Assembly: GCA_002404345.1 (NCBI GenBank)
Contig: DHJN01000084.1
Coordinates: 13,938 to 27,500 of the forward strand
Source of the DNA: Actinobacteria bacterium UBA4719
Lineage (GTDB): Bacteria > Actinomycetota > Actinomycetes > Actinomycetales > Dermatophilaceae
Length of the DNA: 13,563 nucleotides
Reading direction: 5' to 3'
Shown here piece by piece: positions 7,837-13,147 of this stretch (within the stretch, counting starts at the first letter, position 1; every line of letters begins with the position of its first letter). The notes beneath the pieces are model-generated. The model ran no database searches, was not told the DNA's origin, and worked only from the letters and a program-made list of their open reading frames with translations. Made by a program: the position numbers and the translations under genes.

Positions 7837-8309
7837 TAGGCGTCGGTTCCCGTTGCCGCCTCGATGTCCGACTCGGCCCGTGCCAGCAGTGAGTCAGCGA
7901 GGTGTCGAAGAGCCCGCGCGACAGCCACCTCATCGCCGATCGCAGCCATTGGTTCGTCCCGCGGACTGCGGTGGCTGTCACCACGACCGCTGAACTCACT
8001 GTTCTGGTCCGAGATGAGCAGGGCAGTGGCGCGCGTGTTGTCGCCCGTCTCGACCACGGAAACCTGCAGGCGCCACGGCTTGGCCTTACCGAACGTGGCC
8101 ACGCCGGGCTCGGGCAGGCCCGCCCCGCTCTCCACCTTCATGACCGCGCCCGGGCCGGGATAGACCAGACCGATGTGCCCATCGCTCCATCTGATCGAGT
8201 ATGGCGGGCCGCCGTCGCTGCCCTTGACCTCCAGCACCTCGCCGTCGCGCACGGGGTCGTCGACCCTTGTGCCCGCCAGGATGATGCGGTCACCGACCTG
8301 TGCCTTCAT
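7821..8309 (-). CDS. DUF1918-DUF1876 two-domain protein
   Basis: The product has 162 residues and unknown function. Residues 1-57 match DUF1918: GDRIILAGTRVDDPVRDGEVLEV, GGPPYSIRWSDGHIGLVYPG, a small SH3-like beta domain often found in actinobacteria. Residues about 76-155 resemble DUF1876, a dsRBD-like fold: W-x-L-Q-V-S-V-V-E, TRATALLI, then a helix rich in ARALRHLADSLLARAESDIEA. The two domains often occur as separate genes; here they are fused in one frame. GGAGG at 8314-8318 lies 5 bases before the ATG, so this gene is leadered, unlike its neighbours. It faces the MFS gene across a 16-bp repeat. Confidence 0.85.
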   Translation of the reverse strand: MKAQVGDRIILAGTRVDDPVRDGEVLEVKGSDGGPPYSIRWSDGHIGLVYPGPGAVMKVESGAGLPEPGVATFGKAKPWRLQVSVVETGDNTRATALLISDQNSEFSGRGDSHRSPRDEPMAAIGDEVAVARALRHLADSLLARAESDIEAATGTDAYVRPL

Positions 8310-8395
8310 GACGTCCTCCGTTACTGGTGGCGGGTTTTCGGCTGTCTCTCAGCATGCTCCTGCGTCACCCTTTGGGGAAGAGCCCAAACGCACGA

Positions 8396-8429
8396 ATGCC
8401 GTGCCCTCACCAACGTGGGGACACGGCAT
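8396..8429 (-). terminator. hairpin terminator, apparently that of the displaced glnA1
   Basis: ATGCCGTG (8396-8403) pairs with CACGGCAT (8422-8429); after one C-A mismatch six more pairs (8405-8410 with 8415-8420, one G-T) close a 4-base loop, CAAC. A long stem without a U-tract is common in actinobacteria. It stands about 50 bases downstream of the minus-strand FEMYYDI stop at 8480 and upstream of the DUF1918 gene, the right place to end a transcript of glnA1. After integration it would no longer follow a full gene. Confidence 0.65.
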
Positions 8430-8479
8430 ACCTGCTTGTTGCCTCTGGGTGGGCTGATCTGGGTCAGCTGAGCGCTGGG

Positions 8480-8503
8480 TCAGATGTCGTAGTACATCTC
8501 GAA
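8480..8503 (-). pseudogene. glnA1: 3' remnant of glnA1 (FEMYYDI-stop) and probable attachment core
   Basis: The minus strand reads TTC GAG ATG TAC TAC GAC ATC TGA. FEMYYDI fits the C-terminus of type I GlnA1 enzymes, where P-x-E-F-x-x-Y-Y-D-(I/V) precedes the stop. Upstream (higher coordinates) the reading turns into LRVV and meets a stop, so homology ends near 8503. Known synteny supports the call: in M. tuberculosis glnA1 is convergent with glnE, as it would be here, and a terminator follows at the proper distance. I infer that the phage-like element to the right integrated in the 3' end of glnA1 and that the main body of glnA1, with a restored end, lies beyond the right edge of the element. 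The call rests on seven residues plus context. Confidence 0.55.
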
Positions 8504-8504
8504 C

Positions 8505-8745
8505 ACCACCCGCAGCGGTGACTACCGTTGAGTGTCGGGCTCAAACGGCTCTGACCAGCACGTTTGCACGGTTCGACCGTTGGCAGTCCGTGACTGTTTG
8601 TGGACGTCTTGCGGACTAACTGCGGACTAGACCGCAGGCTCTTGCGCGAACGTCGAGAGGAGGCGTAGAAAAGAAGGCAGCCCCAGCCGGTGAGCAAACA
8701 CCGACCAGGGCCTAGACCATTCACCAACCGAAGTGGAGAACGATC
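8505..8745. other. non-coding left end of element with integrase-arm-like repeats
   Basis: No convincing gene lies here. The notable part is a pair of near-identical 12-base direct repeats ttgcggactaac / tgcggactagac (8610-8633) and an inverted AGTCCG at 8585-8590. The second repeat is also half of a perfect 6-bp hairpin, CTGCGG (8620-8625) with CCGCAG (8632-8637). Short repeated GCGGACTA boxes about 100 bases from an attachment core are what arm-type sites of tyrosine integrases, or excisionase sites, look like; that role is inferred. Confidence 0.45.
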
Positions 8746-9012
8746 ATGAGCACAATCATGCACGATGCCACAATGTCGCACGAGCGGCCAGCATGGGCCA
8801 CGACGACAATCGAGCCCGAGGACGGTAGCCACGAGGGCCACGTCACGGTCGGCCCCGTCACCCTCAGCATCGGGCAGGACATCCCCTTCAACGGTGAGCC
8901 CGCGCCGATCTACGTATGGCTGCCCGAGGTCGAAAGGGTGGTCGGTGCGCAAGCCTGCCGTGACCTCGCGGCGGCGCTCCTCCAAGCCGCGGAGATCATC
9001 GAGAACGCCTGA
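8746..9012 (+). CDS. small element protein, DUF6907-like
   Basis: The 88-residue acidic protein has no signal or membrane segment. After a polar N-terminus come beta-rich stretches (HVTVGPVTLSIG, PAPIYVWLPE) and a C-terminal helix ACRDLAAALLQAAEIIENA, an arrangement that resembles the small DUF6907 proteins of actinobacterial phages and plasmids. GGAG at 8735-8738 precedes the ATG by 7 bases; ATGs at 8758 and 8773 are possible alternatives. It is the only plus-strand gene of the element seen here and ends before a strong bidirectional hairpin. Function unknown. Confidence 0.7.
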   Translation: MSTIMHDATMSHERPAWATTTIEPEDGSHEGHVTVGPVTLSIGQDIPFNGEPAPIYVWLPEVERVVGAQACRDLAAALLQAAEIIENA

Positions 9013-9021
9013 CCCCAACCA

Positions 9022-9059
9022 AGCAGCGCCCGGCCTCGTAGGAGGGTCCGGGCGCTGTT
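9022..9059. terminator. strong hairpin terminator between convergent genes
   Basis: CAGCGCCCGG (9024-9033) pairs perfectly with CCGGGCGCTG (9048-9057), extended outward by a G-T and an A-T pair. TTGTGTG follows on the plus strand. It separates the plus-strand DUF6907-like gene from the minus-strand gene ending at 9072 and can serve both. Confidence 0.85.
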
Positions 9060-9071
9060 GTGTGCCTCGGG

Positions 9072-9398
9072 TCAGGCGGGCGTCAGTTCCGACGGCGTAA
9101 CGACCTGCTGGCCATCTTGGAATTGGCCTTCCCATCCCGCAGTGCAGCCCTCAGCGGCGTGGATGGCGGTCCGGATGACTCCCTGAGCGACCTGCAGCGC
9201 TTCGGGCTGGGCTTCGGCATCCACGCTCATGGTGAACGTCACGATCCCGTCTGCCAGGTTCGCCCCAAGATCGGGGTCAAGGACGCCGTGCAACTCCGCG
9301 AGGGAGTCGGCAACACAGTCCAGATGAGCTTCCAGGTTCTCTAGGTTCCCGTAGTTGGACACGATGAAGGAGAGCGCGAGGTGATACCGAGTCGTCAT
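9072..9398 (-). CDS. unknown protein, partner of the HicA-like gene (putative antitoxin)
   Basis: The product has 108 residues and unknown function. It starts as a beta strand (TTRYHLALSFIV), then a helix (NLENLEAHLDCVADSLAEL), a strand (DGIVTFTMSVDA) and a helix (EALQVAQGVIRTAIHAAEG), a beta-alpha-beta-alpha order compatible with a ferredoxin-like small domain, and ends with a disordered tail. ATG 9398 is chosen because it shares ATGA with the upstream stop codon, and GAGAGG lies 8-9 bases ahead. The longer frame from 9416 would overlap more. Strict coupling to the HicA-like gene suggests the two products act together. No DNA-binding motif typical of HicB is seen, so the antitoxin reading is a hypothesis. 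Confidence 0.75.
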   Translation of the reverse strand: MTTRYHLALSFIVSNYGNLENLEAHLDCVADSLAELHGVLDPDLGANLADGIVTFTMSVDAEAQPEALQVAQGVIRTAIHAAEGCTAGWEGQFQDGQQVVTPSELTPA

Positions 9399-9622
9399 GG
9401 CTTGTCCTCTCTCCAACAGGTCGCTCGTTTCAGGTATGCCACGAGGTTGCGCTTGTAGTTAGGGTCCGAAGGTGTGGCGTGCATCATCTTCATGTGCTTG
9501 GCTTCACATCCGCACTTCATCTTGAAGTATGCCTTGCCTCGTTCAACACGCCACCCCTGACTCTCTGCGATCTTGAGCACTCGCTCTAGTTCCTTATCCT
9601 GATGGCGAGGACGCGGAGACAC
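9395..9622 (-). CDS. HicA-like small basic protein (putative toxin)
   Basis: The 75-residue basic product is LERVLKIAESQGWRVERGKAYFKM, a cysteine pair in KCGCEAKHMK, MMHATPSDPNYKRNLVAYLKRATCW. The order helix, GW, strand, strand, then PxxPNYxxNLxxxLKRA resembles the dsRBD-like HicA mRNA-interferase fold (elikxLexxGw...GSH...H...gtlrkilkqa). The catalytic histidine of HicA (GSH) is replaced by tyrosine (GKAYF), while a histidine remains at the later strand (MMH). It may be a diverged HicA or an RNA-binding protein that is not a nuclease. Codons here are visibly poorer in G+C than in neighbouring genes, a sign of separate acquisition. GTG 9622 has a TAnnnT element 6 bases upstream, so the pair seems to have its own leaderless promoter. 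Confidence 0.7.
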   Translation of the reverse strand: MSPRPRHQDKELERVLKIAESQGWRVERGKAYFKMKCGCEAKHMKMMHATPSDPNYKRNLVAYLKRATCWREDKP

Positions 9623-9628
9623 ATCCCC

Positions 9629-9634
9629 AATATA
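9629..9634 (-). promoter_or_regulatory. -10 element (TATATT) of a leaderless promoter for the HicA-like pair
   Basis: On the minus strand TATATT is followed by GGGGAT and then the GTG start, again exactly 6 bases. It is the most AT-rich hexamer of the surroundings and the best promoter-like match in the element. Confidence 0.5.
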
Positions 9635-9942
9635 GATGACAACGAACGGCGCGTCTGGGGGGGTGCCCGCGCAGGTTCGGTGTCACCGGCCCCACAGACG
9701 AGAGTCCTCGACCGGTCCTTCGCTCCGGCCCGCTCATGCTCAGAACGGGCGGCCGGTGACGTTGACCCGCGCAGACTGATGCCCTGACCCGCCCACCAGG
9801 GGGTTGAGCGACGGTTATGCGAGGGGAGCGGCGCAGGCGACCGGGCCGAGTGACCCATTGGTGACCGCCTTCGGGACAGGACGAGGAACCATGAATAAGC
9901 CTCGGCCTGGTCACCGTTGACGCCGCTGCCCCAAGATCAGCG
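9635..9942. other. non-coding stretch with structured inverted repeat
   Basis: No gene with family-like sequence is seen in these 308 bases on either strand. GTCACCGGCC (9682-9691) and GGCCGGTGAC (9751-9760) are perfect 10-base complements around a 59-base interior, in which GCCCG and CGGGC can pair again. On the minus strand the region follows the capsid stop, so it may hold the capsid transcript's end or a small structured RNA. A 25-codon minus-strand frame starting MVPRPVPK near 9892 is too weak to call. Confidence 0.45.
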
Positions 9943-11364
9943 CTAGTAGCCGGCCGGGGTGATGAGCCCGCCGCCGTCGATCGCAGTGAAGGCCGTTGGG
10001 TACCGGTCGGCGATCATGGCGCAGTAATTGTAGACCTGCAGGCGGACTTGGAGGGTTCCGCTCAGGACCTCGACGAGCGCCCGCGTCCGCAGGGCACCCT
10101 CCCACAGGAAGGCATCCTTGAACCGTCCGGCGACCACGCGGTCCTGGTTGCTGCCAGCACCGAACGCGGTAGTCATGTTCGGGTCCGCGACGATCGGGAT
10201 GCCCGCGATGGAGCCGACCACGCCTTGCACGGCGTTGGCGTCCAACACCGCGATGGTGTTGGCGCCGTGGTCGGCGTCCGGGGTGACCAGCGGCCGGTTC
10301 TGGGTGTCCAACGCTGCGGCGATCCACCACCACCGGGACGTGTGCATCACGATGCTGTCGGCGCCGAGGAACCGGAGCCGGGCAATCTGCGACAGCGCCT
10401 GCGTCAACGGCGTGTACAGTTCGGGCACTGTCGGGGTCGCGTCGGTGTACGTGACGAGGTTGATGCCGCTCACGTTCAGGATGCCCTTCATCTGCCCCGC
10501 TACGCCCGTGCCGGTCAGGACCTGAACGTCGAGCTTCTGGTTGTAGTCCGAGATCAGGTCGGAGAAGATCACCTCATCGAAGCCGGACGGGGACTGCTCA
10601 ACGAGCTGCAGCGCGACATCGTTCTGTCCGGCGATGGTCCGAACCGGGCCGCTGACGAAGTTGTCGGTCAGGTCCGTGGACGACACCCCGGCGCCGTCAG
10701 CGGTCTGGACCGCAGTCGTGGTACCGGTGTTGACCTTGGGTAGGTTGATCGAGTCCGTGCCGCCGGGCAGGTCCCGAACGTTGCACCTGTCGGCGGTGGC
10801 GCGGCCGGCACGCAGCAGTGCAACGTACTCGTCCATGATCCACAGCGGCGGGACGAAGTAGCCGCCCTGCCCGTCCGTGCGGTTCGGGTTCACGCGGGTC
10901 TCGGAGCCTGCGGCGCGCTTCTGGGGACCAGCGCGGAACTCCCGCGGCAGGTCAGTCGCGGCGCGGTCGACACACTGGGCGTGCTCGTTCAGCCGCAGTT
11001 GCGCCTCGTAGGCGGCCGGGTCACCCGGCGTCGCGCTGGCGAGCAGGTCACGGAAGTAGCTGTTGCCGCTGGTACGCGAGTACACGACGTCGGCGCCGTT
11101 TCCGAACGCGCCGGGGTTCACATCGCGGGTGGTGATGCCCAGTTCGCCGCGGGCCTTGGCCTCAGCCGCTGCCCGGGTCTCCTCATCCTCCAACTGGGTG
11201 ATGCGGGCCTCGACGTCGCGGCGCTCCACCTTGAGAGCGGCGTACTTGCGGGTCTCGGACGCGAGCAGGTCGTTTCGGCCCTCGTCCTCAGCCTTCTCAC
11301 TGATCGAGCGGATCTCGCCGTTGATGGCACGAAGCCTCTCGCGGCATTTCTGTAGAGCTTTCAC
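9943..11364 (-). CDS. HK97-fold phage major capsid protein
   Basis: The 473-residue protein builds the icosahedral shell. Residues 1-75 are a charged coiled coil (RERLRAINGEIRSISEKAEDE..., VERRDVEARITQLEDEETR), the usual N-terminal scaffolding (delta) domain. The capsid domain begins near 165 with GGYFVPPLWIMDEY, then LPGGTDSINLPKV, a T/D-rich segment matching the E-loop, LVEQSP, and DVQVLTGTGVAGQMKGIL (279-296), a hallmark of HK97-type capsids; the C-terminus has FLWEGALRTRALVEV and VRLQVYNYCAMIADR. GTG 11364 is chosen because it overlaps the upstream stop as GTGA; the open frame to 11412 would overlap the small gene before it. In ordinary phages a portal and a protease come just upstream; here only small unrelated genes do. 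Cleavage of the delta domain would need a protease from elsewhere. Confidence 0.95.
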   Translation of the reverse strand: MKALQKCRERLRAINGEIRSISEKAEDEGRNDLLASETRKYAALKVERRDVEARITQLEDEETRAAAEAKARGELGITTRDVNPGAFGNGADVVYSRTSGNSYFRDLLASATPGDPAAYEAQLRLNEHAQCVDRAATDLPREFRAGPQKRAAGSETRVNPNRTDGQGGYFVPPLWIMDEYVALLRAGRATADRCNVRDLPGGTDSINLPKVNTGTTTAVQTADGAGVSSTDLTDNFVSGPVRTIAGQNDVALQLVEQSPSGFDEVIFSDLISDYNQKLDVQVLTGTGVAGQMKGILNVSGINLVTYTDATPTVPELYTPLTQALSQIARLRFLGADSIVMHTSRWWWIAAALDTQNRPLVTPDADHGANTIAVLDANAVQGVVGSIAGIPIVADPNMTTAFGAGSNQDRVVAGRFKDAFLWEGALRTRALVEVLSGTLQVRLQVYNYCAMIADRYPTAFTAIDGGGLITPAGY

Positions 11365-11471
11365 GGGACTGTCCTCACGGGATGTGCTCGCCGGCGCGAG
11401 CCGAACGAGCAAGCAGATGGGTTGTATCGGCGGGCATAGCCACGCCTGCGGCGACGGTGCTGGGCACTCAC
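11361..11471 (-). CDS. 36-residue arginine-rich micro-ORF, coupled on both sides
   Basis: GTG 11471 shares GTGA with the stop of the previous small gene; its own TGA shares GTGA with the capsid start. The product, MSAQHRRRRRGYARRY... ending HPVRTVP, is strongly basic and could bind nucleic acid, or its translation may serve only to deliver ribosomes to the capsid start. No family recognised. The double overlap is the main support; composition is only moderately coding-like. Confidence 0.5.
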   Translation of the reverse strand: MSAQHRRRRRGYARRYNPSACSFGSRRRAHPVRTVP

Positions 11472-11578
11472 ATCTGCCATTCGTCTGGACCGACCTTGGC
11501 TGCCATCGTCGGCCGCTGGGCGATACCGACTATGGGGGCTAGATCCGAGCCCGTGAGGAGCCCTGACACCAGCATCAT
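11468..11578 (-). CDS. 36-residue hypothetical micro-ORF
   Basis: ATG 11578 shares ATGA with the stop of the preceding gene and its TGA (11470-11468) overlaps the next GTG. The product is MMLVSGLLTGSDLAPIVGIA..., ending KVGPDEWQM; the middle LTGSDLAPIVGIAQRP faintly recalls the first half of a helix-turn-helix but is too short to assign. Third-position G+C is high, as in real genes here. The frame stays open upstream to 11677 inside the preceding gene, but the overlap favours the short form. Confidence 0.5.
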   Translation of the reverse strand: MMLVSGLLTGSDLAPIVGIAQRPTMAAKVGPDEWQM

Positions 11579-11904
11579 ACCCCATCCCCGTTGGGGTATG
11601 CGTCGGGAACGCTTGGCAGCATGTCGGGTTCGTAGTACGCGGCCGGTGCTCGCCCGAGGTCGACCAGACGCCGGCACGCAGCATCGAGACAGTCGGCGCG
11701 GAGCTCGGCAAGGTTGCCGAGGTTGCTGATCCGCACGACGTCGGTGCTCTTCATGCGACGGCGCACCAGCTCAAGGCCCTTAACATCAAGATGACCAATC
11801 AGTGCCCGGCACGTTGCGATCTCGGCCATGATGACCGCCCGCTCGGCCTGCGCGGGCATGGGGTTGATGCCAAGGTCTTCCGGGTCAACAGGGGAAGTGC
11901 TCAT
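11575..11904 (-). CDS. hypothetical element protein (109 aa)
   Basis: No family recognised. The sequence is mostly helical: ERAVIMAEIATCRALIGHLDVKGLELVRRRMKS, then NLGNLAELRADCLDAACRRLVDLG, and a proline/acid tail ending AYPNGDGV. No membrane segment or metal motif, three cysteines. The ATG shares ATGA with the upstream stop and AGGAG lies 10 bases before it. Position between replication-type and capsid genes suggests an accessory or regulatory role. Confidence 0.75.
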   Translation of the reverse strand: MSTSPVDPEDLGINPMPAQAERAVIMAEIATCRALIGHLDVKGLELVRRRMKSTDVVRISNLGNLAELRADCLDAACRRLVDLGRAPAAYYEPDMLPSVPDAYPNGDGV

Positions 11905-12161
11905 GATGATTCGACTCCTTCATGGTTGGTGGGGGATTGGGATGGGATCGGCCTCGGCGGCAAACCTGCGTCAGCCCGCTTGGCCGCGGCGTCATGCCGG
12001 ATCAGGTCCAGCAAGTCGACACGATGAAGTCGAGCCCACGCGGCCCGGTGCGTCATCCAAGCGTTTCCCTCATCGTGGTCGCTCGGCCGGTTGAACCACT
12101 GCAGCGCAACCGGCATCTCGGCAGCCAGGTAGTCCGTCAGCGAACGCTTCCTTGACCTCAT
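11901..12161 (-). CDS. hypothetical element protein (86 aa)
   Basis: No family recognised. It is a small helical protein with a basic start (MRSRKRSLTDYLAAEMPVALQWF), a middle rich in tryptophan and histidine (NAWMTHRAAWARLHRVDLLDLIRHDAAAKRADAGL) and a disordered proline tail. Both ends overlap neighbours by ATGA, so it is made with the ribbon-helix-helix protein before it and the 109-residue protein after it. Confidence 0.75.
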   Translation of the reverse strand: MRSRKRSLTDYLAAEMPVALQWFNRPSDHDEGNAWMTHRAAWARLHRVDLLDLIRHDAAAKRADAGLPPRPIPSQSPTNHEGVESS

Positions 12162-12544
12162 GCGATGCCTCCGGTCGGTTCACTGAGCTGGTCACCGAAG
12201 TCGTCGTGATCGGTAAGGCGCTCGACCTCGAAGAAGATGCTGCGCAGCTCCTTGACCGCTCCCACGGCCGGCGCACCACCAGCAGCAGCGATCCGGGCCA
12301 GGACCAGCGCAGCCTCACGCTGACTATCCACGTCGACTCCCTCCAACCGGGCGAACATGGCGACCACATGCGCCACAAGCGGATGATCACCGTCAGCCAC
12401 ACGCGGAGGCGATGCGCCGGACAGGCCGGAGCGGATCAAGTCAGCCGCATGTGTGGCGATGGGCCTCTGAGCGACCTTGGAGGCCGCCCTGAGCCGTGTA
12501 AGAGTGCCGTCGTCCAGTCGGATGCTGACGGGCGTGGATGCCAT
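12158..12544 (-). CDS. ribbon-helix-helix protein; possible small-terminase-like role
   Basis: The 128-residue protein opens with a strand and two helices, PVSIRLDDGTLTRLRAASKVAQRPIATHAADLIRSGL (residues 5-41 by pieces), a good ribbon-helix-helix DNA-binding unit of the Arc/CopG kind. After a linker, two helices follow: PLVAHVVAMFARLEGVD and AVGAVKELRSIFFEVERL. The last resembles the AxKELRxxLxE helix common in small terminase or phage accessory proteins. AGGAAGG is 7 bases ahead of the ATG, and this is the first gene of the coupled series ending in the capsid gene. It may control the operon or mark element DNA for packaging; only DNA binding is reasonably supported. Confidence 0.75.
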   Translation of the reverse strand: MASTPVSIRLDDGTLTRLRAASKVAQRPIATHAADLIRSGLSGASPPRVADGDHPLVAHVVAMFARLEGVDVDSQREAALVLARIAAAGGAPAVGAVKELRSIFFEVERLTDHDDFGDQLSEPTGGIA

Positions 12545-12660
12545 TAGGTGCCTTCCTGGGGGTTGTGGTGACTACGTGGAAAAAATCGGGGAGAGATTTG
12601 CGCACTTGCGGGGTAGCGCTGGTCCATTGCTGGGAACTATTTTTGGGCGCGGGGTGTTGG

Positions 12661-12693
12661 AGTGGACCTCGTGCTATGAGACACAGGTCCACT
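12661..12693 (-). terminator. inverted repeat at the end of the whiB-side transcript
   Basis: AGTGGACCT (12661-12669) and AGGTCCACT (12685-12693) are perfect 9-base complements with a 15-base loop, overlapping the stop codon of the 48/60-residue ORF. A terminator or attenuator between the primase-whiB operon and the capsid operon is likely. No U-tract directly follows; a run of six T on the minus strand appears about 70 bases later. Confidence 0.5.
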
Positions 12694-12857
12694 GCGGGGT
12701 GGTGATGGCTCCGTTCAAGGCCGCGACGGGGGCGGGCCGGTCGAGCACCCACCCTCCTGGATGGGTCTTCCACGAGCACCAGACCGCGATCTCGGGCCTT
12801 GAGGTGGTCGACGCGTTCACGTCTGGTCATGGCGCGGGCCTGCTGTTCGGTGGTCAT
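12674..12857 (-). CDS. small hypothetical gene after whiB, apparently frameshifted
   Basis: Two overlapping frames seem to be halves of one gene. ATG 12857 shares ATGA with the whiB-like stop and encodes MTTEQQARAMTRRERVDHLKAR, but this frame then turns unprotein-like and runs 104 bases into the next gene. From about 12795 the +1 frame reads PEIAVWCSWKTHPGGWVLDRPAPVAALNGAI and stops at TAG 12676-12674, with strong third-position G+C and a hairpin at its end. A single lost base near 12790-12800 would join them into about 61 residues. Alternatively the +1 frame alone starts at GTG 12820 and makes 48 residues, without a visible ribosome site. Family unknown; tryptophan-rich core. Confidence 0.5.
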
Positions 12858-13147
12858 GTCGTCCTTCCTCGGGGTGTGCGGTCGATCCCGGCCCATGTGC
12901 CGAACCGGGCCTTGGTTGCCGTGGCTGCGGTGTCGCATGGGTCGAGCAGTGGGCAGGGTTGGCAGTGCTTGGCGACGTCGGCGCGGGTGGTGTGGTCGTC
13001 GCTGGTCCACCTGTCGTCGAGCGCGCAGGGTGGTGCTTGGTCGCGTTCGAGCAGCGACAGGAGTGCGTTGCCGAGTGCGCGCATTGCTGCGTCGGCGTCG
13101 GCGTTGGCGTTAGGTCGTTCGCGTGGGCGAGGCGCGGTGGTCATCAT
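12854..13147 (-). CDS. WhiB-like iron-sulfur transcription regulator
   Basis: This 97-residue protein carries the four-cysteine signature of WhiB proteins: C41, C62, C65, C71 (spacing 20, 2, 5) and the following turn FGTWAGIDR (82-89), equivalent to the usual G-(V/I)-W-G-G. Such proteins bind a 4Fe-4S cluster and act with the sigma-A factor; phage-borne versions (WhiB of phage TM4) can repress host WhiB genes and block superinfection. The N-terminus is a disordered, alanine/asparagine-rich stretch followed by a helix. ATG 13147 shares ATGA with the upstream primase-like gene, and its stop shares ATGA with the next small gene. Confidence 0.85.
   Translation of the reverse strand: MMTTAPRPRERPNANADADAAMRALGNALLSLLERDQAPPCALDDRWTSDDHTTRADVAKHCQPCPLLDPCDTAATATKARFGTWAGIDRTPRGRTT

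Noticed and set aside
8310..8745. tRNA gene as the integration target
   Set aside because: No cloverleaf or T-loop sequence could be found near the junction; the glnA1 3' end is the better candidate.
8464..9135. Long minus-strand frame opposite the DUF6907-like gene
   Set aside because: It crosses the integration junction, both terminators' region and the antisense of a better gene, and has no family-like sequence.
9594..9914. Minus-strand frames over the gap between capsid and HicA-like genes
   Set aside because: Proline/arginine-rich, no recognizable motif, and they run into the HicA-like gene; better explained as non-coding structured DNA.
12441..12673. Continuation of the frame from ATG 12857 into the ribbon-helix-helix gene
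   Set aside because: The sequence is arginine/histidine/proline-rich without protein-like order and overlaps a well-supported gene by 104 bases.
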